DNA of 64,000 nucleotides from Citrus sinensis. Lineage: Eukaryota; Streptophyta; Magnoliopsida; Sapindales; Rutaceae. Location of the stretch: contig NC_068564.1 of NCBI RefSeq assembly GCF_022201045.2, positions 23,093,001-23,157,000 on the forward strand. Direction: 5' to 3'. Below are positions 22,241 to 34,160 of the stretch, in pieces (positions within the stretch are counted from its first letter, which is position 1; each line of letters opens with the position of its first letter). The notes beneath the pieces were generated by a model. That model searched no databases. It was given only the letters and a program-made list of their open reading frames with translations, and had not been told where the DNA came from. A program made the position numbers and the translations under genes.

Positions 22241-23308
22241 GTAGGAAATAGGATCGTAAGATGGATATGATTTGGCAGAATTCATAAAATTAAACTTTAA
22301 ATCGCAATTTATAAAGAAGAATTTAATTAGGTACGTGGCGTTGTTAGTAGATCGATGCAAAACTTAATCTGCCTTTGAGACCAGATCTGACTTAGAACAG
22401 ATCAATATCTCGCACGTTCTGTTTTCTAGCCGATATACCAATTTAGTCTAAAAATGTTTTAATTATGTGATTTTAAAGTAGTTAAAGCAGACCTAGTAAC
22501 AGATCTAAAAGCTCATAGATAATACTAGATCTAGATCCCAGAAATAGTATTCTGATTAGATGGAGGGAGAAGAGAAAATACAACTAAGGACAAAGATCTG
22601 GTCTCTTTGACTTAGAGGAACGTAGCAGTTTTTATAAATTTAAAATGCAGAATTTAAACATACATTTGAAACTTTAAACTTTAAATAAATTAAATGAGAG
22701 ATGCTTACATAGATTGCTTGGATCCGAGAGCTTTACAATGAAAATTGTTTACAGATTTGTAGAAAGGGAAAATTACAAGACAGGAATGAGTTTCCTTGAT
22801 GTCTTGATCCTGATTTCCCGAAGAGAGAGAGATAGAATGTGAAAATTGTAAACAAAATTCTGATCTTAAATGTTACATAGCTTTGAATATAAAACAACTG
22901 AAGCTTGAACTGTGGTGAGTCTGTAGCTTCAATTGTAGCGAAACTGTAGCTTTATTAGAAAAGGCCAACAAGGGAAGTGTCGTGGAAGACAACATGATTG
23001 AGGGCATCTTCTACTTTATTTGTTTTTGCTGTAGCTTCACATGCGTGGTTGGTGGAGCGGGACCGTCAAGACATGTGGGGGACATCATCATTCTTCTTTA
23101 CAACTTTGAAAGAAAACAAAAGATGGGTGAAGAGACATGTGCGCTCTCACTTGTGTCCAGGGGACCACCCAAAGATACAACGTATTTATACAAAAGGAAA
23201 ATACAAATACGACTGAAAAAATAACTGAAAATAATTACAATGGAATTGCAGAATAAAATTACAGAAGTGAAATTTTATTTTATTTTTTTTTTACAGAGCT
23301 CTAATGCT
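22241..23308 (-). promoter_or_regulatory. viral large intergenic region with promoter
   Basis: Non-coding DNA between the end of ORF2 and the primer site. On minus a TATAAATA box lies at 23190-23183, so transcription would start near 23155 and leave a leader of about 1.1 kb to ORF1. Short ORFs scattered in the leader (for example near 23000) are normal for caulimovirids, whose leaders are bypassed by ribosome shunting. Two short plus-strand ORFs here are shadows. Confidence 0.6.
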
Positions 23309-24726
23309 TTAAAGGAGAGAATATTCCGAAGCAGTCATCTTCATTTTCATCTCCGAGGGAAATGAATGGTTCAGCTTCTCCGGAGGAGCTTGATGAAGAA
23401 CTTGCAACGGATGGCTCAGATCTCGTGGCAAGAAGTTGCTGCATTACTTTGAAGTATTCATCCTCGGTTTTGGCACTGGCTAGCAGGGATTGGGCTTTTG
23501 CTCTCTGGGCAAGGAAAGTGCTTTGGGCTTTGGCTAAGTCTTTACTTGGGGTAATGAGGCCTCGTGTAGAAAGCCAGGATTGGACTGTGGCTTAAGACAA
23601 TTTTGACTGTTCGTCAAATTTTGACCACCATTTGACTTTGAAGGTTCTTTGTAAGACTAGTTGGGTGTCTATGGTGTGGTATTGAAAATTCCATATCCAA
23701 ACCCAGGGAAGGAAAAAGTTTGTACAGAAGCATAGAAAAGGAGGAAACCTCTTCTCAGACTCAGAAGGAACATAATGGGCTTTAAATAAATTTAAACATT
23801 TAATGGCATTTTGGGTTAGAATTTCTGGGCTTGGCCCAAAGTAATTCCACCAAATTTAGAACTAATTTGGAAGGCTTTGGACGGTTATTTTTGAATTAAA
23901 GAAAAATAACCAAGAGTGAGACTTTTTTGGATTTTGGATAAAAAAATGTGTTAAACCAGGCCTGTTGATAGTCCCAGTAAGAGAAGGATAAACAGTGGTT
24001 TAAACGTTTTTGAAAATTGGCGGGAAAAGTCTTTGGTTTGTGAAGCTAGTCACCCCACTGATTTGGGCTAAGGACTTTAAGGATAGTAGCCGTAGAATAG
24101 GCTGGCTCAGAATGAGCTTCACTAAGAAAGAAATGTTTAAACTTTACTGACTCAGTGAACTCAAGAATACTTTGGTAGAAAGACTGGGGTTTAGATAAAT
24201 CCTATGGTTTGAAAAATCAGCCTTTTGGAAAAATCTTGGAAATTGCTTGAAATGGATCAGAATGATAAAACTCAGTTTCCATAGATAAAATATTTTGTTG
24301 ATAGGCTTTATTAAACCAATCCGATGATTTTTGTGAAAGCTTTGATTGAGAAACAACAATTTGTGAAGAAGAGCTTTCACATGAAACGATTTCTTTAGAG
24401 GAAGAAGGTTTTGAAAGTTCTTTGGAAACAAGTTTTTCTTTCTCAGGAACTTGAGAAATGACTTTAGTTTGAGAAAAATTTTGTAAAGCGAGCATAAGCT
24501 TGGGAGACTTTGTAATGGAATTCATCTATTTTTTTACCTGATCTTCATAGGTAATGGCTTTGTATTGGGCTTCTTGTTCTTCAACCATTTCAATCTAAGA
24601 TTTGATGGGCATGACAGAAGAAAGTAATTTTTCTTTAGAGTGGGTTGATTGGGGTTCTTTTGAGGTTGCTTTTGACTCAGTGTCTTTAAGAACAACTTTG
24701 CCTTTATCTTTTTTCTTGGGCAGCAT
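23309..24726 (-). pseudogene. viral ORF2, function unknown
   Basis: A start at 24726-24724 (MLPKKKDKGKVVLKD) opens a Lys/Ser-rich frame that must shift near 24600-24530 to continue (MNSITKSPKLMLALQNFSQT). Several more stops occur before a final TAA at 23311-23309, about 470 residues in all. The middle is unusually aromatic (YQQAWFNTFFIQN, HSWLFFFNS, WWNYFGPSPE, WVWIWNFQY). The end is Ser- and Glu-rich (SVASSSSSSPEKLN). Downstream of RNase H is the place of ORF2 in florendoviruses and of the transactivator in some other genera; I cannot assign it to the transactivator family. Confidence 0.65.
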
Positions 24727-24925
24727 TATTTGTTTTGAAGAAATTCCCTGGTTAGAAAGTCAGGGATTGAATTTGTATCTCATTTAATAAATTTAATGTC
24801 AAAATCAAAAACACTTAAGATGACTTGCCATCGTGCAAAAATCTGTTTTGATGTAATATTTTGAACATTTTTTTTCAAAACATGTTTTGCACATTTGCAA
24901 TCAATTCTAAGTAAAAATTTTTAAT

Positions 24926-27900
24926 TTAACAAATCGCTTTGAAACTTGGATATGCATAAAATAATAGAAAGAATTTTCTTTGACATTCATTCCAATGTGC
25001 AGAAACATAATGTACTATTTGTTCTTTATTATTTTCGGATTGCTTTAGAATACCTCCATAACCTAAATCTGATGCATCTGTTTCAACAATTTTAGGTAAT
25101 GCAGGATTTGCAAGGAATAAACATGGAATATTTTTAACAGAATTCTTTATTAGCTTAATGGCTTTAGTATGTTCATCAGTCCATGCAACATGGTTCTTCT
25201 TTAATCTATCATGCAAAGGTTTCGACATTCTGTTGATATTAGGACAGAAATCAAGGACATAATTTAGACAACCTAAAAATTTATGCAATTGGATTTTGTC
25301 AAGGATTTTGTCAGGAAATTTATTAGCAAATGCAAGAGATCTTTCAATAGGCGTAATGGTTCCTTTGGAAATGTGATGACCTAGAAACCTGATCTTCGTT
25401 TGAAACAAATAAACTTTAAAACTAGAAATTGCCAGGCCAGCTTTTCTAGTGGCAAGGTAGAAAGTCTTTAAATGTTCGAAATGTTGATCAATCGTTTGAG
25501 AAAAGATCAATACATCATCAATATAAACAATGCAGAATTCAGAAAAAGGATTATAAATATTATTCATGATTCTCTGAAATTCTGAGGGTGCATTCTTTAA
25601 ACCAAATGGCATAACAGTCCATTCATATTGTCCAAAAGGAACAGTGAAGGCGGTTTTATAACGGTCTTTGGGGTGAATTTGAATTTGCCAAAATCCTGAC
25701 TTCATATCAAATTTTGAAAATATGAAAGCAGAATGCAGTTTTTGGAGTAAATCTTTTTTTTATTAGGTATGAGATACCTAATCCATTTTAATGCTTTATT
25801 TAGGGGTTTGTAATTTATTACAAGTTTAGGTGTTCATCTTTCTATTTCAGAGTTTTTATTAACATAGAAAGTGGCACAAGACCATGGAGACCGAGATTTT
25901 ACAATGAGTCCTTTTGATTCTAAGTCTTTTATTTCTTCTTTACAATGTTGTTCCAATTCCATATTCATTTGGATTGGACGGGCTTTGGTAGGTATTTGTT
26001 TTTCATCAAAAGAGTTTTCATAAGGCAAATCTACTAAATGTTGATTTCTATTCTAAAAAGCAGAGGGTAAATCCGCACATATCTCTTTTTCAATGAGATT
26101 TTTCTTTTTACAAATTCATTTTGTAATTGATTTTCGATTCTTTGTAAACTCAAATTCTTTTTTAAACAAATCAGGTCATTTTGTTTTGACTTGAGGAGTA
26201 CATTGATTTGGTTCTGATAAACAGAACAGGTTTTGACAATATTCAAATTCCTTATTTTAGGTTTCTCAATGAAAGGAAAAATAAGTTTTTTGGTTTTTGC
26301 TTTAAAGAATATACTATTGTAGTTGACAGTATATGGAGTAATGAGATTGATAAAAGGAGTTCCTAATATAACAGTGTGATGGATATCATTTGTTAAAAGA
26401 AAGGAAGTCCTAAATTCAAAATCATTATTATGCACTGAGGCATCAACTTTAGATTTTACTTTCAATTTTGAATTATTGGCGGCTGAGAGTCTTTCATTTG
26501 TTTTTTCATGAAATCTTTTAGGAACAATATCTTTTTTTATACAATTTAAATCGGCACCAGTATAAAAAAGGGCAATAGTGTCAATCTCAAAATCTTTAGA
26601 AAGAATTAAAGTAATTTTTATCAAATATTTTCTGGTGGTGATTTGCTTTAAAACAAACAGAAAATCATTAGGTATTGATTCAATGTTTTCCACGTTTTGT
26701 TCATGTTCACCATCTGATTTAATATCTTTATCAGAATTATCTTCTAGTTGTTTTTGTAGGAGGAGTTGAATGGTTTCAGAATCATTTTTTTGTTTTTCTT
26801 TTAACTCTTTTATCTCAAGTTTGATTTCTTTTATCTCCTTTTGAAGATCTTGGATATTAGGAATTGCTTTCTTTGTTTTCTTTTTATCCAGGATTTCAGT
26901 GAGATCATAAGCATTCTTTTTAATCATTGGGGCTTTAGAAGTTTCTGGTTTATTGAGTTCTAAGGTTTTTAAAAGTTTATCAAGGTATTCTTTTTGGAGA
27001 TTTGGATCAAAAATATGTTTAACTAATTCAAGAAAAGTCTCTTGTTCTTTAGTCAAGACATTAATCTTCTTTAAATAAGATTCTGTGTTAGAATTACTAT
27101 CACTGGATACAGATGTTTCTGAGTCAATTAACTCATCAACCTGTAAAGGTTCACTATCTCCCGTCATGGAAGACTCAGAATCTGAAGACTCTATAAGTAG
27201 AGAGGTGACTTTAGAAAGAGTTTCTTCATTAAGGCCAAGCTCATGGAGCTTTCTATTCATTCTACAAAATTTTTCAGTATGACCTTTCTTTCCACACTTG
27301 TAACATGTGGCTTCTTTGTAGTTAAAAGGAATTTTTTGTTTGGGTCTAAAGTCCTTCTTTTTAGAGAAGTTAGGCTTCTTATAAGGCCTTGAGGGTTTCT
27401 TATAAGAAGGTTCTCTAAACTCTTGGAAGGATTTTTTGTGGCTTTTGGACTTGTAATGTTTTTTGTAAGGTTTTGAAAAACACTTACCATTACAATCTTT
27501 AGAAGTGGAGTCTTTAAAGGGATCATAATTGAATTGCTTGCAGAAATTGCCTAATTCTTGCTTAGATTTCCTAAGTTCCCATTTTAGACGTTTATGAAGT
27601 TTCAAATATTGACAAATCTTTAAACCTTCCTTGTTAACAAAACTGACAAGTTCACCGTAGGTGAGCTCATCATAAGGAATACGGTTGTCATACAAAGCTT
27701 TGATAGAATTCCTAACCTTTTCTCATAGGAGGGTTGGTAGACCTGCAAGGAATTTCTCCTTCCAGGTTATATGATTTGCATCATCCCTAAGAAAAAGTCT
27801 GGTAAAGAAAGTGATTTTATAGCTTTGGAAATCACTAAGTTTCCTACATCTTAAGTTGTGTAGTAACTCAGCATTTTTATCTCTTAGGTGAGAAGGGTCA

Positions 27901-28326
27901 CCTATGAAATGGAGGGATATAGTCAGAATCAAGTTAGCAACTGCATCCTGGATTGGACTATTGAACTCATCGAGGATGGGGGCTCCATTCTCATCAGTTT
28001 GAATAGAATCAAGAATATCTAATTGTTGCTGTTTGGTGAGAAGATGATCCCACCAACCTTTAAGTTGACCAGTAAAACCAGCTATGAGAATTTCTGCAAT
28101 GGCTTTGTCAGAAGTTCCCGATTGGGTTTTATAAGCATTGGCTGCCATGGTCATCTGTTGCAACAATCTTAGGATGTTGTATTCAGACATACCATCAATG
28201 TTCCACTCATAGACAGAAGATGCATTAAATCGTGATTGGTTTAATGCAGCAGGACTGTTGTCTATGGCCAGATTAGGTGGAGACTTGACAGTAGGTAGGG
28301 CTAATTCCCAATGAATTTTGTTGGCT
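24926..28326 (-). pseudogene. viral ORF1, C-terminal part: coat protein, zinc finger, protease, RT, RNase H
   Basis: The coat-protein core (28326 to about 27720) includes EWNIDGMSEYNILRLLQQMT. After a frame change near 27720 comes a Lys-rich stretch and the CCHC finger CYKCGKKGHTEKFC (27305-27264). The protease site near 26567-26550 reads ALFYTGADLNCI, so the catalytic Asp is replaced by Tyr. RT begins at 26028 (PTKARPIQMNMELEQH) and is broken before 25705, where MKSGFWQIQIHP resumes. The polymerase site is YIDDVLIFS (YIDD at 25525-25514). RNase H has VETDASDLGYGGIL (about 25085) and ends near 24926. Loss of the protease Asp and at least three frame breaks show it is dead. Confidence 0.88.
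28276..28326 (-). repeat. terminal redundancy of the viral insert, right copy
   Basis: Second copy of the 51-bp overlap with 20023-20073. Just outside it, CTAATTCCTAATATATTAGG is not viral. Confidence 0.9.
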
Positions 28327-28339
28327 AATTCCTAATATA

Positions 28340-31300
28340 TTAGGGGTTCTTAATGAAGCTAAGAAATAACAAAGCGAGGGTAGACTACCCCATAACTATC
28401 ACGCAAAATAAACTAAAGCACCCTTGTAGGCGAATAGCTTAACACATGAAAGCCTAAAGGAATGGAACAAGCCAAAGTGGCCAAATAATCAGTGGTAAAA
28501 TTTGCCACCCTGTAAACGTGAGTAAGCTTCACATGCTAGTTTCGTCTAAGGAGTTCTTGAATAGCACAAATTATGGGAGCAAACTCATTGGAAGTCATCT
28601 TATTGTTCATCACAAGTTGAGTAACGCAGCGGTTATTAACCTCAGCACAAAGCCATCAAATCCCATTATTCCACGCAAGAAGTAAGTCTTGATAAAGACC
28701 CCATAGTTCTGCCATAGTCACTGAACATGTTCTTAAATTCATCCCAAAACCAGCAATCCAATGGCCATTATGATCACGAATCAGACCCCCTGCAGCAGCT
28801 ACACCTGAAGCCTTACATGCACCATCCGAGTTCAGCTTGCACCATGGCCAATTCGGAGTTGACCAACCAATCCATTTGTTGACTTTTCTAGTTGTCGAGG
28901 TCAAAGGAGATCGTTGAAGTGACATTATCCCCTCCGTGCGAGCCTTTACATCATTAACCATAGATAAACTATCTATTGACGATCCATGCACCCAAAATTG
29001 GTTCCTCCAAAACCATAATCTCCATATCGCTATACCAAAGAAACAAACTCAGTTTTGGACTCCATGAATTGGCCATGATTTCTGAAGATTATTAATCATC
29101 CAATCTTTAAATAGAGCTTGGAAAAAACGTTGCTGCATTGCTAAAGGGATCACACAATACCATAATCCTCTCGCAGCCATACAATCTCTCAACACATGCA
29201 ATATATCCTCAATAGGGGCCCCACATCTAGTACACTCGGCATTTATCAACATATGACGCCTCAAGAGTTCTATTTTGGTTTTCAACCGATCACGAAGGGC
29301 TAACCAAATGAAGACTTTAATACACTGAGGGCCTTGCCAATTCCAAGCCAACTTCCACGCTTTATCCTTCAAAGAAATATCTGGTGAGTTGATAGCATTA
29401 TAGGCAAAGGCCACCGAGAAGTTCCCCTTATTAGAATGCAACCACTATAGTTGATCCGGGCCTAACGATACTGAAGGAGGATGAATCGATGCAATCTTCA
29501 TGATAGCTGTGCTCGGAAGAAACTAATGAAATAATGCCCAGTTCCATTGCCCATTCACCTACACACAATCAGCCACCATTAAGTTAGTAAGATGATCAGG
29601 GAAGGGAATTATAACCTGTCTTGCCAGGGGCTTGTCTTTATACACCCAACAGTCCCACAAAAAACGTGTCCTTCTACCATCACCAATAGCCCAACACACG
29701 CTCAAAGTTGTATCCTGCCAAGTTTTGCCAATAGCTTTCCACAAATGAGATCCATAACGAGTGGGCAAAGAGAGGGGAGGGTTGGAACTATTAACCCCAT
29801 ATTTGGTACACAAAACCCAAACCCATAAACTATCTTTATCTGAGATGACTCCCCAACTGAGCTTCATTAAGAGAGCTTTGTTCATCACGTTTAGGTCCTT
29901 AAGACCTAAACCTCCATAATCCTTTAGTATGCACAGTCTATCCTAGGTAACCATACTCATTCTAATCTATGAATTTCCTGCAAGCTTTATCAATCTTCAG
30001 CTTAACTCCAGTGGGGAGACTCGTTGATTGCATTGCGTAAACCGGAATAGCCTGTAATACTGACTGAGCAAGAGTAATTATACCCGCCAAAGACAGGAGA
30101 GATGCATGCCATCCTGAGAGCCTCCTTTCAACTTTATCAATAATGGTCTGGTAAGCATGTTGTGAGACTCGAGTATGTAAAAACGGCATCCCTAGATACG
30201 TGCCCAGATCCTTGGTAACCGAGAATCCAAGGGCAGCCCCAATGCTTCTCATGTCCCGAGCCGATATATTTTTAGAAAAGAAAACCTAAGACTTTTCCTT
30301 GCTTACCTTAGCCTTTGAGCTTTGGCAGAAAGTATCCAAAACCATATTGATAGCCTCAGCTTGATTGATATTTGCTTCAACTATTAATAAAAGGTCATCA
30401 GCAAAGAATAAGTGAGTAAGGGGAGTGCCACGGCGAGCCATACGAATCGGAAGCCAATCCCCAACAGTGACAGCATTATTAATTCCATGACTGAGTCGCT
30501 CCACACATAAGACAAAAATATACGGGGAAAGAGGATCACCTTGCCGAATACCTCTCGAGGGGACAAATTCATCAGAAACTTCACCATTCCATAAAACTTT
30601 CATTGTGACCGAAGTAATGCATTTCATAATGATCTGAATCATATCGTTGGGCAATCCCGTCTCCTGCAACGTGTTATGGATAAAATCCCAATTAAGTCTG
30701 TCATATGCCTTTTCAAGATCCACCTTAATCGCCATAAAACCTTTCTTCCCGGTTTTCTTGCGCATGGAATGAATAACTTCTTGGGCAATCACGATATTAT
30801 CAATGATATGTCGGCCAGGAACAAAGTTGGTCTGCTGAGGGCCAATAAGATTCGGCATTAATGCCTGCAATCTGTTAGCCACAATTTTAGAAATGGGTTA
30901 TAGACCACTGTGCATAAACTAATCGAGCGATTCATCTTTAGGTTAACCGGATGATCAGTCTTTGGGATGAGAACTAACAATGTAGTGTTAATTTCCTTAG
31001 AAATACTGCCACCACTGAAAGTACTCTGAATAAGTCTACAGAAGGAGGGGCCAACAATATGCCATTGGGATTGATAAAAAATCGCATATAGGCCATCCGC
31101 GCCAGGGGCCTTTAGGGGCTTTATGCTAAAAATAATTTGTCGAATTTCATCATCTTCAATGGAAGCAGTGAGTCCTTGAGTTGAAGATGCTTCAAGATTA
31201 AAGAAACATCCCCTTATCAAATAAGGCCGGAATACTAGAGTCTCACTAGTATAAAGAGCTGAGAAAAAAACCATGGCATGCTACTTAATGACTTCGTTCT

Positions 31301-32314
31301 CCAAAAGTCATTCCCCATTATCATCCTGAATGGTTGTGATTCTATTCCTTCTACGCCTGGCCAAGGTTTTTTGGTGGAAATAAGATGTATTTCTATCCCC
31401 TTGAATAAGCCATTCTTTACGGGATTTTTGAAGCCACAATATTTCCTCTTGTGTAAGTACTTCCTTTAAATCTTGTTTCAGCTTCAGCTCTAACTTAGTT
31501 AGACTTCGTCGAGGGTTGGTTTTTAACGCCTTCTGAACCCCCCCTCCTCCCCCAGACGTGTTAGGATTCTCCTATTCCTTACAAAAATGGTGCCAAACTT
31601 ATCTCTATTCCATTCCATGGCTTTCTTCATGAAATTATCAGCAGTATGTAGATACGTCAAATTATTAAGCCAAGCATTAGATACAAACTCACCAAAAGAA
31701 TTGTCAGTAAGCCACGCAACCAAGAAACAGAAAGGCTTTGGTCCCCGAGAGCTACTGACATCATTATTAAACCGAACCAAAATAGGTCTATGATCTGAGG
31801 AAATCTTTGGCAGATGTAAGACAACATTATCTGGATATTTGTTCAACCATGCCGTATTAGAAACAACCCTGTCAAGCCTTTTCATAAGAAAACCACGAGA
31901 CCAAGTAAAACGAGGTCCATGAAAATTTAAATCAAACATCCCATTCATATTAAAGCAATTCTTAAACAACCCACAAACCCCAGAGATATTAGTAGAGCCA
32001 TCTTTTTTTCTCATCAGCACAAAGAATGGAATTAAAATCACCTCCCACCAACCACGGACCATAAACCGTCTTAGCCAAAAAATCAAGGTGGTCCCATAAC
32101 TGCCTTCTCAAATTCAGATTAGGGCTCGCATACACTGTTGTGATCCATGATTCAAGGTTTTTATTCTTTGAAATTTTAAGATGAACAAATTGCTTGTGAT
32201 TATAAAAGACTTCCACTTCAAAACCATCTCTCCAAAGTACCCAAATTCCACCAGAAAAACCCGAAGCTTCAATACGGTGAGAATAATCAAAGCCGCTGTA
32301 TTTAATAAATTCAT
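28340..32314 (-). pseudogene. LINE ORF2: endonuclease, reverse transcriptase, zinc-binding domain, RNase H
   Basis: The endonuclease part (about 32314-31523) contains TTVYASPN and WLVGGDFNSILCADEK, then LDRVVSNTAW and KISSDHRPILVRF, close to the C-terminal SDHxP box. RT runs from 31274 (LKAPGADGL) through FMAIKVDLEKAYDRLNWDFI and GIRQGDPLSPYIFVLCVE to the catalytic HLFFADDLLL near 30390. It continues with LGTYLGMPFLHTRVS (30252-29962). The zinc-binding domain is at 29441-29049 (CIKVFIWLALRDRLKTK). RNase H is at 28991-28400 (WCKLNSDGACKASG). At least six stops or frame changes separate these blocks, although the RT active site is unaltered. Confidence 0.86.
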
Positions 32315-32479
32315 CTGCTTACTGCCTACTGATTCTAGGCTCCATTAAAATAACCATAGAAGGATAATAAATTTTAATAAGTGTATTGAAAGAGCGACGA
32401 AAGCCCTTCGAAGCCGCCCTATGTACATTCCAAAACAAATTTGTGTCATCATAAAAGACAAATGAGGAGAAGTGGAGCC

Positions 32480-34141
32480 TTACTGCACCAGCCGAGAGGC
32501 CTCTTCTGCTAGATCCATGGTCGTTTCTTCAACAAGCGACACATCACCGTCTGAAGAATCAACCCCATCCTCACTTGTAGCCACGTAATCGCTATCATTT
32601 GCATCATCTTCCATATCCATATTGGCAGCCAACGCCTTTGAAGTAGATGGATCACCGTCCCATTCGGACAGAGTAAAATGACCACCAGCACTATTATGGT
32701 CATTTGAGCTTTTTGGATGTACATCCCCAGTGTGGAGAGTTGTAGTGACGTTATTAGGAGGGAATGAGATGGCTGAGTGATGGAGGGGGTTTAGACTAGT
32801 AGGGACGTGCATGGGTGTAGGTAACAGGTTGAGGTTTGCATGGCTTGCATGGAGATTGGTACAACCACGTAAGTCACGTGTATGTGGAGGGCTTTGAAAA
32901 TTTTTGTTTGCTTCATTAGGGCCTGACTCTTGCAATCTAGTAGAGGTACCCACATGTTCAGAACCTTTGGAATTAGCTGGTTGGTAGGCTTTTTTCTTTC
33001 TAATGGGTCGAGTTTGTAGTGACAAGGTAGGGCTAGGATTGAAAGTTCTGAGGTCTCGATTTGTCCGTTCCATATTGGTCTCCTGATTTTCCTCTTGGTT
33101 AGAATCCTCATCTTCGAGATTAAATAAGACATTGAATCGTGATTCTTTCCCATACTTCCCCCGAGAAACTCGCTCAGATTCCTGATTATGGGTGCTTTCC
33201 TTCTATACTTTCGGCTTTCCTTTACGAGCCACTACCATCCATGGCCCAAATTTTGGTTCATTCCGATTGTCTTTGCCGGCCGTACTCATCGACCGCTTCT
33301 CCGCCGGGTCAAACGGGATAGGCAAGTCATCGTCAAAAGGACCATTATCATCCATTTCCGGGCAGCCTTCCTTATTATGCCCGTATTTACCATAGTGAAA
33401 ACAAATATCAGAAAGGTTCTCATATTCAACTCTCTGCACTTTACTATCTAGCAGGAACTGTGAAACCAAAGATTTCTTGAGGTCAATCTCCACTGCAATG
33501 CGAGCAAATTTACCTCTCTGTGCTGATTCTGTATTATAGTCAATACGGATAACCGATCCAATAATTTGCCCAAGTCATCGGAGTATTTTCTTGTGATAAT
33601 AATGCAAAGCCATGCCCGGGAGACGAACCCAAGCCACCACTCTATCTATCTCACCTTTGGAACTATCAAAATGAGGCGACCATGGTTGCATAGTCAGATA
33701 GTGTCCCATGATAGTCCAAGGACCATTGATTAAAGCATAATAGGCATCTCCTGCATTCTTGAAACAGACTAAATAATAGTCATTCTCTAGATCGATAATA
33801 TTAAACCCCGACGCCACATTCCACATTGATTCCAATCTATTACATAAAGCCTGATACCCTATATGTCGACCCAACAACTTCACCACAACCGCATTCTGCC
33901 ATGGCTTAATCAGTTGCTCACGAACTTTCATTGAAAAGGCTATAGATGGCATAGGTTCAGTATTCGTAAAGAACACATCTTCCGGGTTCAGATCCAAATC
34001 TTCATCTCTACCAAACATCTCTTTTTCTTTGTCCTTGTGGGATTTCATCAGTTGGTCTTGAAAAGAGAGCCGCTCAGAACTATCACCACCATCACCCTGC
34101 GTCCTAAACTTTGCCTTCTTGGCGGAGCGATCATTAGCCAT
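32480..34141 (-). pseudogene. LINE ORF1: DUF4283 and zinc-knuckle protein
   Basis: From ATG 34141 one frame runs to 32480, with stops at 33577-33575 and near 33203. The first part has the DUF4283 signature (YYLVCFKNAGDAYYALINGP, then GRVVAWVRLPG-like VVAWVRLPGMALHYY). After the first stop comes a CCHC-type knuckle (ICFHYGKYGHNKEGCPE, near 33405; its second Cys is replaced by Tyr). The end is acidic (DMEDDANDSDYVATSEDG). The protein would coat LINE RNA. Confidence 0.8.
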
Positions 34142-34160
34142 GGGGGGGGGTGTTTCTCAA

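Larger units (their letters stand above)
20023..28326 (-). mobile_element. endogenous caulimovirid (florendovirus/petuvirus-like), one full genome unit
   Basis: Reading on minus, from the right edge: coat protein C-terminal half, zinc finger, aspartic protease, RT, RNase H, a second ORF, a non-coding promoter region, the primer-binding site, movement protein, then the coat-protein N-terminal half. The first and last 51 bases (28276-28326 and 20023-20073) are the same viral sequence with three differences, so the insert is one circular genome of about 8253 bp opened inside the coat-protein region. There is no integrase; such copies enter by host repair. Many stops and frame breaks make it non-functional. 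Two ORFs plus a petuvirus-like polyprotein order favour Florendovirus over Petuvirus. The genus needs an alignment. Confidence 0.9.
28340..34160 (-). mobile_element. L1-type LINE retrotransposon, decayed
   Basis: On minus there are two ORF regions. ORF1 is a DUF4283/zinc-knuckle nucleic-acid-binding protein. ORF2 has AP endonuclease, RT, a zinc-binding reverse-transcriptase domain and a C-terminal RNase H. This is the usual order of plant L1 elements. The length of about 5.8 kb is close to full. Boundaries are approximate: the 5' end lies just beyond a run of Cs on minus (about 34142-34150), and no poly-A tail or target duplication is visible at the 3' end, which abuts the viral insert. Confidence 0.88.

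Noticed and set aside
23362..23595. plus-strand frame in the viral region
   Set aside because: Antisense of the viral ORF2 end, which has better residue composition on minus.
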